Shown: positions 52,745 through 63,861, counted from the first letter of the stretch. The stretch: DNA of 64,000 nt from Alteromonas aquimaris (GCF_026183695.1 NZ_JAPFRD010000005.1:146033-210032), one strand, 5' to 3'. Made by a program: numbers and translations. The notes: generated from the letters alone by a model not told the origin.

Positions 52745-55369
52745 GTGACACAACTATTTTCGAGTTTTATCAACATTGGTGAACGTACCAATGTCACGGG
52801 CTCCGCAAAATTTAAACGCCTCATACTGGACGGTGATTACGAAACGGCATTAGAGGTTGCCCGCCAACAAGTCGAAAATGGTGCACAAATCATTGACATC
52901 AACATGGATGAAGCCATGCTGGACTCAGTTCAGGCCATGCAAACCTTTCTCAAGTTGATTGCCTCTGAACCCGATATCTCGCGTGTTCCTATTATGATCG
53001 ACTCCTCCAAGTGGGAAGTGATTGAAGCAGGGCTGAAATGTGTGCAAGGTAAAGCTATTGTCAATTCAATTAGCTTAAAAGAAGGGGAAGATATTTTTAT
53101 CAAGCAAGCGCGCTTGATAAGACGTTATGGAGCCGCAACAGTGGTGATGGCGTTTGATGAAACCGGTCAGGCTGATACACAACGGAGAAAGGTTGAAATT
53201 TGTCAACGAAGTTATAAGTTACTCACCGAAGTGGCCGGCTTCCCCCCAGAAGATATTATCTTCGATCCGAATATTTTTGCGGTGGCTACAGGAATTGAGG
53301 AGCATAACAACTACGCTGTAGATTTTATTGAAGCAACCCGCGAAATTCGGCAAACCTGTCCGCATGTACATGTGTCAGGCGGGCTCTCCAACATTTCCTT
53401 TTCATTCCGCGGCAATAACCCCGTGCGCGAAGCCATGCACTCTGTTTTTTTATACCATGCAATTCGTGCAGGCATGGATATGGCTATTGTCAATGCGGGA
53501 CAATTAGAAGTTTATGATGAAATTCCCGCCGCCCTTAGGGAAGCGGTGGAAGATGTCATTCTAAACCGACGGCAAGATGCTACGGAACGTTTACTGGAGA
53601 TAGCACCGCAATATCAGGGGGATGGCAAAGCTGCTCCACAGGAAGATTTACGTTGGCGCGAAGCCCCCGTTAGCAAGCGACTGGAACATGCACTGGTCAA
53701 AGGTATTACCGACTACATCATTGAGGACACGGAAGAAGCTCGGCAACAAGCCGAAAAACCATTACATGTTATTGAAGGTCCGCTAATGGATGGTATGAAT
53801 GTAGTGGGTGATTTATTCGGTGAAGGTAAAATGTTTTTGCCTCAGGTGGTGAAATCTGCCCGGGTGATGAAAAAAGCGGTGGCGCATTTACAGCCATTTA
53901 TCGAAGCCGAAAAATCCGCTGATGCTAGAAGTAACGGCAAAATACTCCTGGCAACGGTTAAGGGCGACGTGCACGATATCGGCAAAAATATTGTTGGGGT
54001 GGTGTTACAGTGTAATAACTTTGAAGTAGTAGATTTAGGAGTAATGGTACCGTGTGAAACGATTTTACACACCGCCAGAGAGGAAAACGTTGACATGATT
54101 GGGCTGTCAGGCCTTATTACGCCATCGCTTGATGAAATGGTGCATGTGGCAAAGGAGATGCAACGACAACAGTGTGATTTGCCCCTGCTAATTGGCGGTG
54201 CCACTACTTCCAAAGCCCATACCGCGGTGAAGATAGAGCAAAATTATGATGCCCCGGTGGTTTACGTTCCTAATGCGAGCAGGGCAGTAGGTGTATGTCA
54301 AAAACTGTTGAATAGGCAAAGCCGCGAAAACTTTGCCGTAGAGCTGGATCGCGAGTATGAAAAAGTACGCCAGCAGCATGCTCGTAAACAACCCCGTTCA
54401 AAACCTGTAACCTTGCAACACGCCCGTGATAACAGATGCAAGCTGGACTTAACTCAATTGCCGTCAGCGCCGGAGCGACTGGGAGTGGTGCCGGTTTCGG
54501 CAACGATTAACACCCTTAGACGATACATCGATTGGACACCCTTTTTTCTGACCTGGTCGTTAGCGGGTAAATATCCGCGAATATTAAAAGATGAGGTGGT
54601 TGGCGAGCAGGCGCGCTCATTATTTGAAGATGCGAATGCAATGCTCGACAGGCTGGCGGAATCTGGCAGGTTAACGGCAAAAGGGGTGTGTGGTGTATTT
54701 GCAGCAGCCAATATTGGCGATGATATTGAAATTTATGCTGATGGAGCTCGCAACACTGTGCTAGGTGTAGCACGCCACCTGCGTCAACAGACATTAAAAA
54801 CCGATTATCCCAACTACTGCTTAGCAGATTTTATTGCGCCAAAATCTTCAGGGGTAGAGGATCACATGGGGGCCTTTGCGGTAACTGCCGGTATAGGCGA
54901 AGATGAAATTGCAAATCAATATCGAGAGGATGGGGATGACTATAATGCAATTATGATAAAAGCCGTAGCAGACCGTTTAGCAGAGGCATTCGCCGAGTAT
55001 TTACACGAACGGGTAAGAAAAGAAATCTGGGGTTACGCTGCGCAGGAAGATTGGGATAATGAGGCATTAATTCGAGAAAAATATCAGGGCATACGCCCCG
55101 CGCCTGGCTACGCAGCGTGTCCCGAACATACGGAAAAACAATTGATCTGGGATTTACTAGATGTCGAAACGCATACTGGAATGAAACTTACCGATAACTA
55201 CGCTATGTGGCCGGGGGCGTCAGTGTCGGGCTGGTATTTTGCTCATCCTCAGAGTCGCTATTTCGCGGTTGCAAAGATTCAACAGGATCAGGTGGAAGAC
55301 TATGCACAGCGAAAGCAATGGGATATAACAGTAGCAAATAAATGGTTGGCACCGAATACCAATGAGTAA
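52745..55369 (+). CDS. metH: Methionine synthase, folate/cobalamin/activation part (split MetH, C-terminal)
   Basis: An 874-residue protein with the remaining MetH modules: the pterin-binding barrel ([24 protein letters not shown]-type [15 protein letters not shown]), the cap and cobalamin domain with the cobalt-ligating His in [15 protein letters not shown], and the reactivation domain with [15 protein letters not shown] and [20 protein letters not shown] for S-adenosylmethionine binding. GTG start at 52745; AGGAGG partly formed by the TAG stop of the preceding gene stands six bases upstream. The two parts total 1225 residues, close to E. coli MetH (1227). Confidence 0.93.
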   Translation: MTQLFSSFINIGERTNVTGSAKFKRLILDGDYETALEVARQQVENGAQIIDINMDEAMLDSVQAMQTFLKLIASEPDISRVPIMIDSSKWEVIEAGLKCVQGKAIVNSISLKEGEDIFIKQARLIRRYGAATVVMAFDETGQADTQRRKVEICQRSYKLLTEVAGFPPEDIIFDPNIFAVATGIEEHNNYAVDFIEATREIRQTCPHVHVSGGLSNISFSFRGNNPVREAMHSVFLYHAIRAGMDMAIVNAGQLEVYDEIPAALREAVEDVILNRRQDATERLLEIAPQYQGDGKAAPQEDLRWREAPVSKRLEHALVKGITDYIIEDTEEARQQAEKPLHVIEGPLMDGMNVVGDLFGEGKMFLPQVVKSARVMKKAVAHLQPFIEAEKSADARSNGKILLATVKGDVHDIGKNIVGVVLQCNNFEVVDLGVMVPCETILHTAREENVDMIGLSGLITPSLDEMVHVAKEMQRQQCDLPLLIGGATTSKAHTAVKIEQNYDAPVVYVPNASRAVGVCQKLLNRQSRENFAVELDREYEKVRQQHARKQPRSKPVTLQHARDNRCKLDLTQLPSAPERLGVVPVSATINTLRRYIDWTPFFLTWSLAGKYPRILKDEVVGEQARSLFEDANAMLDRLAESGRLTAKGVCGVFAAANIGDDIEIYADGARNTVLGVARHLRQQTLKTDYPNYCLADFIAPKSSGVEDHMGAFAVTAGIGEDEIANQYREDGDDYNAIMIKAVADRLAEAFAEYLHERVRKEIWGYAAQEDWDNEALIREKYQGIRPAPGYAACPEHTEKQLIWDLLDVETHTGMKLTDNYAMWPGASVSGWYFAHPQSRYFAVAKIQQDQVEDYAQRKQWDITVANKWLAPNTNE

Positions 55370-55943
55370 ACCCTTTAGTCAGGCCTGTGAAAATAATAAA
55401 ACGCCTATCCTGCAGATTTTAAAAAGTGCATTTGCAAAGTGTACCCATGTACTGGAAATTGGTAGTGGTACCGGACAACATGCGGTGTTTTTTGCTTCAC
55501 AACTTCCCCATCTCATCTGGCAAACCAGTGATCAGCCTGGCTACCACGAGGGGATTCACGCATGGATCAATGAATTTCCTTCAGTTAATTTGCGACCGCC
55601 TATCAGTTTGACAGTGGGTGAGACTGCGTGGCCATCTTTACCCTGTGATGGCGTTTTTACCGCCAATACCGCCCATATTATGCAGAAGCACGAAGCAAAG
55701 CTGATGATGGAAGAAATTTCAGCTCATCTTCCTGAGGGTGGAGTATTTTGTCAATATGGACCCTTCACTCGGGACGGAGAATTTAGCAGTCAGAGTAATC
55801 AAAATTTTCATTCGCAGTTGATAGACGAGGGCTACGGAGGCTATCGAGATATTAGCGAATTAAGACAATGGGCAAAAACGCTTACCTTGACGACCATCTA
55901 CAACATGCCGGCCAATAATCTGATGCTGGTTTGGAAAAAATAA
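55362..55943 (+). CDS. DUF938 class I SAM-dependent methyltransferase-like protein
   Basis: A 193-residue protein with the SAM-binding loop [20 protein letters not shown], a [12 protein letters not shown] motif and [13 protein letters not shown], the signature of the DUF938 family. Substrate unknown. It overlaps metH by 8 bases, so it is under the same MetJ-controlled promoter, which links it to methyl-group metabolism. Confidence 0.85.
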   Translation: MSKPFSQACENNKTPILQILKSAFAKCTHVLEIGSGTGQHAVFFASQLPHLIWQTSDQPGYHEGIHAWINEFPSVNLRPPISLTVGETAWPSLPCDGVFTANTAHIMQKHEAKLMMEEISAHLPEGGVFCQYGPFTRDGEFSSQSNQNFHSQLIDEGYGGYRDISELRQWAKTLTLTTIYNMPANNLMLVWKK

Positions 55944-56058
55944 GCCTTTTTCATTTCCTCCCGACTTTGATATAAAAGAAATAGCTGGTTATATTTTGCC
56001 CGCAAATATGAAGTAAACGCTGAACGCTGGTTTTTTACTCGTCAATCTAATAACAATA

Positions 56059-58092
56059 ATGAGTCGTGCTATGAAATCACTTTCCTTGCAAAACAAGTTT
56101 ATGCTCATCGTTGGTGGCAGTATCGCCATCATGTTGTTTATTACCTCAGTTGTAGCGGTAAGTTACATCGGGGACAAAACGAAAGATGCTATCGAAATGG
56201 AAGTGATGGATCTCGTTAAACTTGAAGCGCGGGGGGTGGAAAAATTTTTCGCTACTTACGGGGGGGTGGCTAAAACCTTTTTAGCTAATCCGTTTTTACA
56301 GAATTTTTTTGCTGATCATACCCGTAGAGGGGCACCTGAATCGTCGATCCCGCGGTCTGAAGATATTTATCAGTTATTTAGCAATATCAGTAAGAACGAT
56401 GCCAACATTAAATCAGCGTTCTTTGGATCCGCCAATACGGGCGAGTATTTTTACGAGGCCGGCCGAGTAGGTGTCGATCAGGAAGGACCCACGGCAGGCG
56501 ACCCTGCCAAGGGATATTTCGCCACTCAGCGGCCCTGGTTTAACACTGCTGTAGAAAAAGGTGAGCTGTATGTTACGCCTCCTGCCATCGACTCTCAGGA
56601 TGGAACGATCTCCGCCGTGGTACAGGCTCCCGTTACCGTCGGCGGCAAACTTGTCGGTGTGGGTGGAGTGGATATATTGATTAGCACTATAGGGCAGGTC
56701 ATTGATGATATCCGGTTTAAGGACCAGGGAACCGCCTTTTTAGTCGACCAGGATAATAATATTGTTTATTTCCCTGAGCAACCAGCCAATCTTCCCTTAA
56801 GTAGCCCTATCGCCGACTTTGACAAGCTGTATGATGAGTCAAAAGGGTTTGCTCAGCTCGCAGCTGCAATGGCCTCTGCCGAGAATGGGATGGTAGAGCT
56901 ACAGTGGCAGGGAAAACCCTATATGGCGGTGTTCAAGCATGCCTCGCTGGACGTGCCAAAAATGGATTGGACGTTAGGTGTGTTGGTGCCTGCCAGTATT
57001 ATTTCAGATCCTATTTCTGATGCCATCACCTCAGCGGTCGTTACCGCAGTGATAATTATCGCACTAATTGCACTTATAACTTATTGGGCAAGCTCGAAAG
57101 TCACCCGCCCAATTCTGAAAATGCGCGATGCAATGGCTGAAATCGCTAATGGAGATGGTGATTTGACCAAGCGGTTAGACATTCATCGAGACGACGAAAT
57201 TGGTGCATTGGCGCATGAATTTAATCGGTTTACAGATAAGCTTCGCGGCTTACTAAAAGATACGGCAACACATACGCGGGCGGTGGCCGAAGCGGCCGCC
57301 CATTTGTCCTCGGTTTCGCAAAATACCAATACCGAAATCCAGCAGGAGCGCCATCAAGTAGATAATGTATCTTCAGCCGTTTCTCAAATGGCAGCTACGG
57401 TCGATGAAATATCAAAGAATGCAGCAGAGTCCAGCCGTGCTGCGACAGAAGCAGATAGTCAAGTGCGCGACGGTTCCCAACAAGCCCGTGATGCAATGAA
57501 CGAAATACACGCATTAGCCGATTCCATCAACAATGGTGTCGATGTGGTAACTACGTTGAGTAAAGAATCGGAAAATATTGGCGCCGTTATCGATGTCATC
57601 AATAGTATTGCTGAACAAACGAATCTGTTGGCATTGAATGCCGCTATTGAAGCGGCCAGAGCTGGGGAACAGGGACGAGGCTTTGCGGTGGTGGCCGATG
57701 AAGTACGTTCGTTGGCAAGTCGCACGCAGGATTCAACCGACGATATCCGCCGAATGGTTGAGAAACTTCAGACAATGGCCGAGCAAACCGCGACCGTAAT
57801 GCAACAAGGGAAAGAAAAATCACACTCAGGGGTAGAGAAAACAGAAAGCGTGGTGACAGCCTTGACCAATATAAGTCAGGCAATAAGTACCGTCCAATCG
57901 CAAAGCGCGCAAATCGCCAATAGTACTGAGCAGCAAACCGGAGTAGCCGAAAACATTAATAACTCTTTGTTGGCTATCACCCGATTAAGTGACAAAACCA
58001 GTCAGCATGCCGAAGAGTTGGCTGTCGAAGCCACTCAGCTCAGCGGTGTAGCCGAGGAATTAAAAGATTTAGTTAATCAGTTTAAGATCTAA
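56059..58092 (+). CDS. Methyl-accepting chemotaxis protein with dCache sensor
   Basis: A 677-residue chemoreceptor. N-terminal membrane helix ([20 protein letters not shown]), periplasmic double-Cache domain (about residues 40-320; [33 protein letters not shown]), second membrane helix (about 325-350), HAMP domain ([20 protein letters not shown]), and a signalling domain with the tip [20 protein letters not shown] then [19 protein letters not shown]. The ligand is not evident; dCache receptors commonly sense amino acids or other small metabolites. No C-terminal CheR-binding pentapeptide is seen. Confidence 0.92.
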   Translation: MSRAMKSLSLQNKFMLIVGGSIAIMLFITSVVAVSYIGDKTKDAIEMEVMDLVKLEARGVEKFFATYGGVAKTFLANPFLQNFFADHTRRGAPESSIPRSEDIYQLFSNISKNDANIKSAFFGSANTGEYFYEAGRVGVDQEGPTAGDPAKGYFATQRPWFNTAVEKGELYVTPPAIDSQDGTISAVVQAPVTVGGKLVGVGGVDILISTIGQVIDDIRFKDQGTAFLVDQDNNIVYFPEQPANLPLSSPIADFDKLYDESKGFAQLAAAMASAENGMVELQWQGKPYMAVFKHASLDVPKMDWTLGVLVPASIISDPISDAITSAVVTAVIIIALIALITYWASSKVTRPILKMRDAMAEIANGDGDLTKRLDIHRDDEIGALAHEFNRFTDKLRGLLKDTATHTRAVAEAAAHLSSVSQNTNTEIQQERHQVDNVSSAVSQMAATVDEISKNAAESSRAATEADSQVRDGSQQARDAMNEIHALADSINNGVDVVTTLSKESENIGAVIDVINSIAEQTNLLALNAAIEAARAGEQGRGFAVVADEVRSLASRTQDSTDDIRRMVEKLQTMAEQTATVMQQGKEKSHSGVEKTESVVTALTNISQAISTVQSQSAQIANSTEQQTGVAENINNSLLAITRLSDKTSQHAEELAVEATQLSGVAEELKDLVNQFKI

Positions 58093-58134
58093 TTTTGTGA
58101 ATGGGAAAATTTACCAGGTACTTGGGAAGAATTT

Positions 58135-58164
58135 ACCAATGCTCAAATGGTTATGAGCATTGGT
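58135..58164. repeat. Perfect 11-bp inverted repeat between convergent genes
   Basis: ACCAATGCTCA (58135-58145) and TGAGCATTGGT (58154-58164) are exact reverse complements around AATGGTTA. The hairpin lies between the chemoreceptor stop and the stop of the minus-strand lipoprotein gene. There is no T-tract on either strand, so it may protect 3' ends rather than terminate by itself. Confidence 0.6.
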
Positions 58165-58175
58165 AAGACGACTAC

Positions 58176-58313
58176 TTATTCACCATCTGCTGCATCTTGT
58201 ACAGCTTCACCGGCTTCTTCAACATCTTCACCAGCGCCATGCATGGTGTTGCAGGCAGCTAAACCAAATACGAAAGTAAATACGGTTAAAAAACCAAAGA
58301 TTTTGTTTTTCAT
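58176..58313 (-). CDS. Entericidin-like small lipoprotein
   Basis: A 45-codon gene on the minus strand. It encodes MKNKIFGFLTVFTFVFGLAA as a lipoprotein signal, Cys21 in the lipobox GLAAC, and a mature part CNTMHGAGEDVEEAGEAVQD followed by AADGE. The CNTxxGxGxDxxxxGxAxxxAA pattern is that of the entericidin EcnA/EcnB family. GGAG lies eight bases before the ATG on the minus strand. Entericidins form an antidote/toxin lipoprotein pair in enterobacteria, but single copies like this are widespread with unclear function. The protein is acidic and lacks the basic residues of toxic EcnB. Confidence 0.82.
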   Translation of the reverse strand: MKNKIFGFLTVFTFVFGLAACNTMHGAGEDVEEAGEAVQDAADGE

Positions 58314-58428
58314 CTATTACGCTCCAAATCAGTGAGTTACAATGTTCACCATCAGCACAGCAAAAACTACGCCTATTTAGTAGTAGTTTAGAACGCCGGT
58401 TTTAGTTCACTGTTTTCGTAATCTGAAA

Positions 58429-59616
58429 TCACTTAGGTCCGTTTCTACTGTTGCCTGTATTACAAATAAGATGATCTTTCATTGATTCGTTATACGGCAA
58501 GACCATTTTTGCTTGCTCAAAGTAAGTTTCGACGGTGCCCTTTTCGCGAATTAAGAATTGTGACACTGCACGGCTAAACTCCGGATGAAAAAGCCAATGG
58601 AGAGAGTAACAAAACGTCGGTTCAAAGCCCCTGAGAATTTTATGTTCACCTTGAGTGCCAGGGTTGAAAGTAGCTAATTTTTGTTCAATCGCAAACTCAA
58701 TACCTTGAAAATAGCAACATTCGAAGTGAAGCTCTTCGATATGCTTTACACACCCCCAATAGCGACCATATAAGCCAGATGAATCGAAAAAAAACAGACT
58801 GCTTGCAATGGGGTTACCGGCGAGGGTCGCTTCGACAATCAGTATGTGTTCTCTCATCGAATGATATATCTGGTTAAAAAAAGAGCGGGTCAAATAGCCA
58901 TCATGTCCGCTTCTTTTTAGATATGTCTGTCGATAACATTGGTAAAAAAACGCCATGTGAGATTGGGTGATTTCTTCTCCCCGATAACGGGAAATGGATA
59001 TGCCTTGAGCATGTAATTGCCGCCTGGTCTTGCGTATGGATTTACGCTTTCTGGAGGTAAGTGCGCCAAGAAAGTCAGCAAATGATTGATAGTGATAATT
59101 ATGCCAGTGAAACTGTACACTTTTTCGAAGCAAAAAATTTGAACAGGTTGCTAGCAAATCAGGCGAGTGGGGAAACAAAACGTGAGTGGATGATATATTC
59201 TTGGTTGCCAGGGATTGTAAGGCAAGATTAATTGACTCGAACACCTCAGCACTATCCACGCCGGTTTGTATTAAAAGTCGGTTACCTGGGACGGGGGTAA
59301 ATGGGATAGCACTAATCCATTTTGGGTAATAATTTAGACCATGCTGAAAATAAGCATTAGCCCAGGCATGATCAAATACGTATTCGCCATAACTGTCCAG
59401 TTTAATATAGCCCGGCATAGCGGCTATCAGCCGGGAATCTTCATAAACACCCACATGATGCGGTAGCCAACCAGTTTTTTTACCTACACACTCTGATTCT
59501 TCCAGGGCTGACAAAAACTCGGCGCGTAAAAAAGGGGAGTCGATGCTGCTAAGGGCATTCCACTGGGCAGCATCAAAGGCAGAAAATTGACTATGAAATT
59601 TTACATCGAATGCCAT
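58429..59616 (-). CDS. GNAT/FemAB-like acyltransferase (DUF482 family)
   Basis: A protein of about 395 residues of the DUF482 (peptidoglycan-biosynthesis-like, GNAT-fold) family. Marks: WNALSSIDSPFLRAEFLSAL, the PHHVGVYEDSRLIAAMPGYI strand, SRKRKSIRKTRRQLHAQGIS, YLKRSGHDGYLTRSFF, IASSLFFFDSSGLYGRYWGC, HFECCYFQGIEFAIEQKL and FNPGTQGEHKILRGFEPTF. Substrate unknown. The ATG at 59616 fits the family start (MAFDVKFHSQ); a GTG at 59658 would add 14 residues. It is divergent from recX. Confidence 0.8.
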   Translation of the reverse strand: MAFDVKFHSQFSAFDAAQWNALSSIDSPFLRAEFLSALEESECVGKKTGWLPHHVGVYEDSRLIAAMPGYIKLDSYGEYVFDHAWANAYFQHGLNYYPKWISAIPFTPVPGNRLLIQTGVDSAEVFESINLALQSLATKNISSTHVLFPHSPDLLATCSNFLLRKSVQFHWHNYHYQSFADFLGALTSRKRKSIRKTRRQLHAQGISISRYRGEEITQSHMAFFYQCYRQTYLKRSGHDGYLTRSFFNQIYHSMREHILIVEATLAGNPIASSLFFFDSSGLYGRYWGCVKHIEELHFECCYFQGIEFAIEQKLATFNPGTQGEHKILRGFEPTFCYSLHWLFHPEFSRAVSQFLIREKGTVETYFEQAKMVLPYNESMKDHLICNTGNSRNGPK

Positions 59617-59664
59617 AAAATGTGACTGCTTAAATAGACCAGGTTCTGAAACTATCACCGTATC

Positions 59665-60114
59665 ATGACTGACGAGATTAGAAAAAACATAATTGATGCT
59701 ACTACCAGGCTACTGGCGCGCAGAGAGCATAGTGAAGTTGAACTTGTGCAAAAGTTAATTCAGAAAGGGTTTGATCCCGCATCCGTGCAGCCTGTACTTA
59801 TTGAATTTCAACAAGCTGACATTCAGTCTGATAAGCGTTTTGCTGAATCCCGTGTGCGCCATGCCGCAAACAAGGGAATAGGTCCAAACCGAGTCAGAGC
59901 AGAACTGTCACAACATCAGATTGATGATGAATTTATCCATGTCGCATTTTCGGAAACTGACATTGACTGGTTTGAATTAGCGAAAGCGGTACATACAAAA
60001 AAGTACGCTTCACAAAAACCAGACACATTCAAAGACAAGCAAAAGCAGCGGCAGTTTTTACAATATCGCGGGTTCACCTTCGAACAGATTCAATATGCGA
60101 TGGAAAACCCGTAA
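59665..60114 (+). CDS. recX: RecA regulator RecX
   Basis: RecX modulates RecA filaments. The 149-residue protein shows ATTRLLARREHSEVELVQKL, the RKGF-type IQKGFDPASVQPVLIEF, FAESRVRHAANKGIGPNRVR and LQYRGFTFEQIQYAM, the triple three-helix design of the family. recA, which usually precedes recX directly, is absent; a divergent DUF482 gene is there instead. alaS follows, as in many gammaproteobacteria. Confidence 0.9.
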   Translation: MTDEIRKNIIDATTRLLARREHSEVELVQKLIQKGFDPASVQPVLIEFQQADIQSDKRFAESRVRHAANKGIGPNRVRAELSQHQIDDEFIHVAFSETDIDWFELAKAVHTKKYASQKPDTFKDKQKQRQFLQYRGFTFEQIQYAMENP

Positions 60115-60252
60115 ATTTGGTATGGATGCTTAACAATACCGCACTTTCCGTGGTATCTTTGCGCGTCCACCCGAAGCGTTACATATGTATTTTGGGGCTC
60201 AACAGCATGGGTATAAGGTAATCCATAAGTTAACTAGGAATCGCAAACGTTA

Positions 60253-62850
60253 ATGACATTTTCAACTGCAGATATTCGTCAAAAATTCTTTGATTATTTT
60301 TCACAACGCGGCCACCAACACGTAGCCAGCTCTTCATTGGTACCTGCTGACGACCCAACGTTACTCTTCACAAATGCGGGTATGAATCAGTTTAAGGATG
60401 TGTTTTTAGGTGCAGAGAAACGCAGTTACACCCGCGCGGTTTCCTCACAACGCTGTGTTCGTGCTGGTGGAAAACATAACGACCTTGAAAACGTAGGGTA
60501 TACAGCTCGCCACCATACTTTTTTTGAAATGTTGGGTAATTTCAGCTTTGGTGATTATTTCAAAAAAGAAGCCATTGAGTTTGCCTGGAATTTTCTGACG
60601 GATGAATTGAAATTGCCAAAGGACAAGCTTCTGGTCACCGTATATTCAGAAGATGACGAAGCTTTTGATATTTGGGAAAACCATATAGGTGTGCCGAAGG
60701 ACAAAATAATTCGTATCAGTACCTCGGATAACTTTTGGTCAATGGGCGATACCGGACCATGCGGTCCTTGCTCGGAAATATTTTACGATCACGGCGAACA
60801 TATTTGGGGAGGCCCTCCTGGTACACCTGAGGAAGATGGTGATCGTTTTATCGAAATTTGGAACCTGGTTTTCATGCAGTACAATCGCCAGGCGGATGGC
60901 ACTATGGAACCATTACCAAAGCCGTCTATTGATACGGGAATGGGGTTAGAACGTATTTCTGCGATTTTGCAGCATGTTCACTCTAATTACGAGATTGATT
61001 TATTCGCCAATTTGATTAAAGCAGCTGCCCAAGTAGTTGGCGCCGAGGATCTTTCAAATAAATCGTTAAGAGTTATTGCTGATCATATTCGCAGTTGCAG
61101 TTTCTTAATATGCGACGGGGTGATGCCAGGCAATGAAGGACGGGGATACGTTCTTCGTCGAATAATTCGCCGCGCTGTGCGTCACGGTTACCAGTTGGGC
61201 GCGAAAGATATCTTTTTCTTCAAGTTAGTTGGGGCATTGGTTGTAGAGATGGGTCAAGCTTATCCCGAGCTTGCAGACCAGCAGCCAGTTATCGAAAAAG
61301 TGTTGAGAGTTGAAGAAGAACAATTTAGCAAGACGTTAGCCCGGGGGATGGCTATGTTGCAGGATACGATTGCTAATCTGGATGGAAAAACCATTCCGGG
61401 CGATGTGGTCTTCAAATTATATGATACTTATGGTTTCCCCACTGATTTGACCAATGATATCGCTCGCGAACATGATGTAGAAATTGACGAAGAGGGCTTT
61501 AAGAAAGCCATGCAGCAACAGCGACAACGTGCTCAGCAGGCGAGCCAGTTCGGTGCTGACTATAACAACACAATCAAAGTTGAGCACGAAACCCGTTTTA
61601 CCGGCTATGAGCAAGTGGAAGGGCAGGCAACGGTGCTTGAATTAATCGTCAACAACCAAATGTGTGATCAAATGAGCGATGGCCAGGAAGGGGTCGTGGT
61701 CCTCGACCAAACACCATTCTACGCAGAGGCTGGTGGACAAATTGGTGATCAAGGCGTATTAAAAGTCGCCAATGGCGAATTCATTGTTTCATCTACCCAG
61801 AAGCTTGGTAACGCATTTGCTCACCGCGGGAAGGCGGTCGGGCAGATTAAAAAGGGTGAAACCGTTTCCGCAAAAATAGATGTGGAAGGGCGTGAATCGA
61901 TCAAAAAAAATCACAGCGCCACGCACTTGTTGCATGCGGCGTTGCGTGAAGTGCTGGGTGAACACGTTACCCAGAAAGGTTCATTAGTAGAAGCAGAACG
62001 CTTCCGATTCGACTTTTCTCACTTTGAATCGGTTACCCCTGCCCAATTGATAAAAATTGAGGCACGCGTGAACGAAGAGATACGTGCCAATCATTCTCTG
62101 ACCACTGAGCTAATGGATTTGGAAGAGGCCAAGGCCTCGGGTGCAATGGCATTATTCGGTGAGAAGTATGATGAAAAGGTTCGCGTAGTCAAGATGGGAC
62201 CATTCTCGGTTGAGCTTTGTGGCGGAACACACGTTTCACGTACGGGTGAAATTGGCTTGTTCAAAATTGTTAGTGAAAGTGGTATCGCCTCAGGTGTTCG
62301 GCGGATTGAAGCCATTACCGGCCATGCCGCGCTAGAGTATGTGCAACAACTAGAATCGAAGATGCAATATATCGCCTCACTGTTAAAGACAGATGTCAGC
62401 AGCGTGAGTGACAAACTAGCGAATTTACAGACGCAAAATAAAGAGTTAGAAAAAGCGCTTGAAGCTGCTAAAGGAAAACTGGCTTCTCAGCAGGGCGCTG
62501 ATATTCTTAATAGCGTCAAAAAAATTAATGGTGTGAGTGTGTTAGTTACTGCGCTTGACGGGGTTGAAGCTAAAGCTTTACGCACGATGGTAGACGACCT
62601 TAAAAACCGCATGGGAGAAGGTATCGTAGTACTTGGAGTTACCTCAGGTGAAAAAGTTAATCTAATTGCCGGTGTAACTAAAAATTTAACTGCTAAAGTT
62701 AAAGCAGGTGAATTAGTTAATGTGGTTGCTGCTCAGGTAGGCGGCAAGGGTGGAGGCCGACCTGATATGGCTCAAGCAGGCGGCGATAAGCCAGAAAATT
62801 TAGAATCTGCCTTAGACTCTGTTCACTCATGGTTAGCAGATAAGCTATAA
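60253..62850 (+). CDS. alaS: Alanine-tRNA ligase
   Basis: An 865-residue AlaRS of normal length. Catalytic domain: [72 protein letters not shown] and GMGLERI. Editing domain: [16 protein letters not shown] and the zinc motif [15 protein letters not shown]-Ala domain ends with [16 protein letters not shown]. It charges tRNA-Ala and clears mis-acylated Ser/Gly. Confidence 0.96.
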   Translation: MTFSTADIRQKFFDYFSQRGHQHVASSSLVPADDPTLLFTNAGMNQFKDVFLGAEKRSYTRAVSSQRCVRAGGKHNDLENVGYTARHHTFFEMLGNFSFGDYFKKEAIEFAWNFLTDELKLPKDKLLVTVYSEDDEAFDIWENHIGVPKDKIIRISTSDNFWSMGDTGPCGPCSEIFYDHGEHIWGGPPGTPEEDGDRFIEIWNLVFMQYNRQADGTMEPLPKPSIDTGMGLERISAILQHVHSNYEIDLFANLIKAAAQVVGAEDLSNKSLRVIADHIRSCSFLICDGVMPGNEGRGYVLRRIIRRAVRHGYQLGAKDIFFFKLVGALVVEMGQAYPELADQQPVIEKVLRVEEEQFSKTLARGMAMLQDTIANLDGKTIPGDVVFKLYDTYGFPTDLTNDIAREHDVEIDEEGFKKAMQQQRQRAQQASQFGADYNNTIKVEHETRFTGYEQVEGQATVLELIVNNQMCDQMSDGQEGVVVLDQTPFYAEAGGQIGDQGVLKVANGEFIVSSTQKLGNAFAHRGKAVGQIKKGETVSAKIDVEGRESIKKNHSATHLLHAALREVLGEHVTQKGSLVEAERFRFDFSHFESVTPAQLIKIEARVNEEIRANHSLTTELMDLEEAKASGAMALFGEKYDEKVRVVKMGPFSVELCGGTHVSRTGEIGLFKIVSESGIASGVRRIEAITGHAALEYVQQLESKMQYIASLLKTDVSSVSDKLANLQTQNKELEKALEAAKGKLASQQGADILNSVKKINGVSVLVTALDGVEAKALRTMVDDLKNRMGEGIVVLGVTSGEKVNLIAGVTKNLTAKVKAGELVNVVAAQVGGKGGGRPDMAQAGGDKPENLESALDSVHSWLADKL

Positions 62851-62984
62851 TCCAGTTTACTAAGTAAGATCAGTGAGTTTTTGAAGTGACACAAAAACAC
62901 GGAATCACTGATACTATCATCGGGTCGTGCCGAAGATAGTAAGCCATCAGGGAAAATAGAAAGTTAAGGAATAGGAGCAAGCGA

Positions 62985-63182
62985 ATGCTTATTTTAACTC
63001 GTCGTGTAGGGGAAACGTTGATGGTCGGTGATGATGTAACAGTTACTGTCCTAGGCGTTAAAGGAAATCAGGTACGTATTGGTGTGAACGCACCCAAAGA
63101 AGTCTCAGTGCATCGTGAAGAAATTTATATGCGCATACAGGCCGAAAAAAGTGGACAGCCGGGAAGTTCCGATTCTGAATAA
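62985..63182 (+). CDS. csrA: Carbon storage/RNA-binding regulator CsrA
   Basis: A 65-residue Csr[41 protein letters not shown] and [10 protein letters not shown] with the RNA-contacting Arg44-type residue. TAGGAGC is well placed upstream. CsrA binds GGA motifs in mRNA leaders, and flagellar and biofilm genes are common targets. Lies between alaS and the tRNA genes, its classical place. Confidence 0.96.
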   Translation: MLILTRRVGETLMVGDDVTVTVLGVKGNQVRIGVNAPKEVSVHREEIYMRIQAEKSGQPGSSDSE

Positions 63183-63200
63183 TCTCGCGCGACAAAGATA

Positions 63201-63226
63201 AGGCTGGGTCAACCCAGCCTTTTTTG
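63201..63226 (+). terminator. Terminator after csrA
   Basis: AGGCTGGGT (63201-63209) pairs with ACCCAGCCT (63212-63220), followed by a run of T residues. It ends the csrA transcript 20 bases after the stop. Confidence 0.9.
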
Positions 63227-63335
63227 ATCCGGCAATAAATTTTGATTTAATATTGTGAAAACTAAGTGGGCAGACTAAATTTTGTATAGGTTGATTAAAA
63301 TGCCAGCAAGCTATTCAATTGAGTGCAAAAAAGGT

Positions 63336-63363
63336 TTGACTTCCACCAGTGAATCATTAAACT
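63336..63363 (+). promoter_or_regulatory. Likely promoter of the tRNA cluster
   Basis: TTGACT (63336-63341), a 16-base spacer and TAAACT (63358-63363) are followed by a C-rich stretch (CAGCCCCAC) that would form a GC-rich discriminator, typical of stringently controlled tRNA promoters. The first tRNA starts 16 bases downstream. Confidence 0.5.
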
Positions 63364-63378
63364 TCAGCCCCACATTAC

Positions 63379-63471
<93 letters not shown>

Positions 63472-63508
63472 TAAGTTTTGGTTGGATTGGCAACAACACA
63501 AGTTTTGC

Positions 63509-63585
63509 GCGTGCGTAGCTCAGCTGGATAGAGTACCTGGCTACGAACCAGGCGGTCGGAGGTTCGAATCCTTCCGCACGCGCCA
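63509..63585 (+). tRNA. tRNA-Arg (ACG), copy 1
   Basis: A 77-base tRNA with encoded CCA. The acceptor GCGTGCG pairs with CGCACGC, the D arm is GCTCAGCTGGATAGAGT, the anticodon ACG lies in CTACGAA, and the T arm is GGAGGTTCGAATCCTTC. A34 is normally deaminated to inosine to read CGU, CGC and CGA. Confidence 0.96.
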
Positions 63586-63640
63586 CTTATAAAGTGCCAA
63601 CGTTTCAATTTTATGAACAATAAAAGAAACGATAATTTAA

Positions 63641-63717
63641 GCGTGTGTAGCTCAGCTGGATAGAGTACCTGGCTACGAACCAGGCGGTCGGAGGTTCGAA
63701 TCCTTCCACACGCGCCA
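63641..63717 (+). tRNA. tRNA-Arg (ACG), copy 2
   Basis: Identical to copy 1 except for one acceptor pair: GCGTGTG with CACACGC instead of GCGTGCG with CGCACGC. The C-G to U-A change keeps pairing. Its 3' end (CCTTCCACACGCGCCA) is repeated twice downstream. Confidence 0.96.
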
Positions 63718-63722
63718 TTTTT

Positions 63723-63747
63723 AAACCCACCTCACGGTGGGTTTTTT
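63723..63747 (+). terminator. Terminator after tRNA-Arg copy 2 (repeat unit 1)
   Basis: AAACCCACC (63723-63731) pairs with GGTGGGTTT (63736-63744) around TCAC and runs into six T residues. Six bases after the encoded CCA, so it ends the tRNA transcript. Confidence 0.88.
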
Positions 63748-63861
63748 GTTTGTAATGTGTCGGATTGCCAGCCTCTCGCAGAGCGAGAGGCGTTCAGTCG
63801 GCGCAAGCCAAAATGTTGGCTTGCTTTTATCCGCCTTCACCCTTCCACACGCGCCATTTTT

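Noticed and set aside
52730..52750. A frameshift or sequencing error splitting metH
   Set aside because: The break falls at a module boundary, the second part has its own AGGAGG and GTG, and no domain is damaged.
58135..58164. A factor-independent terminator
   Set aside because: The hairpin is perfect but is not followed by a T-tract on either strand; recorded as an inverted repeat only.
58147..58335. A plus-strand protein of 62 residues after the chemoreceptor
   Set aside because: It is the antisense of the entericidin-like gene, is Ser/Pro-rich without a family pattern, and lacks a ribosome-binding site.
63841..63856. A third tRNA-Arg gene
   Set aside because: Only the last 16 bases of the tRNA are repeated; there is no D arm, anticodon arm or 5' acceptor strand.
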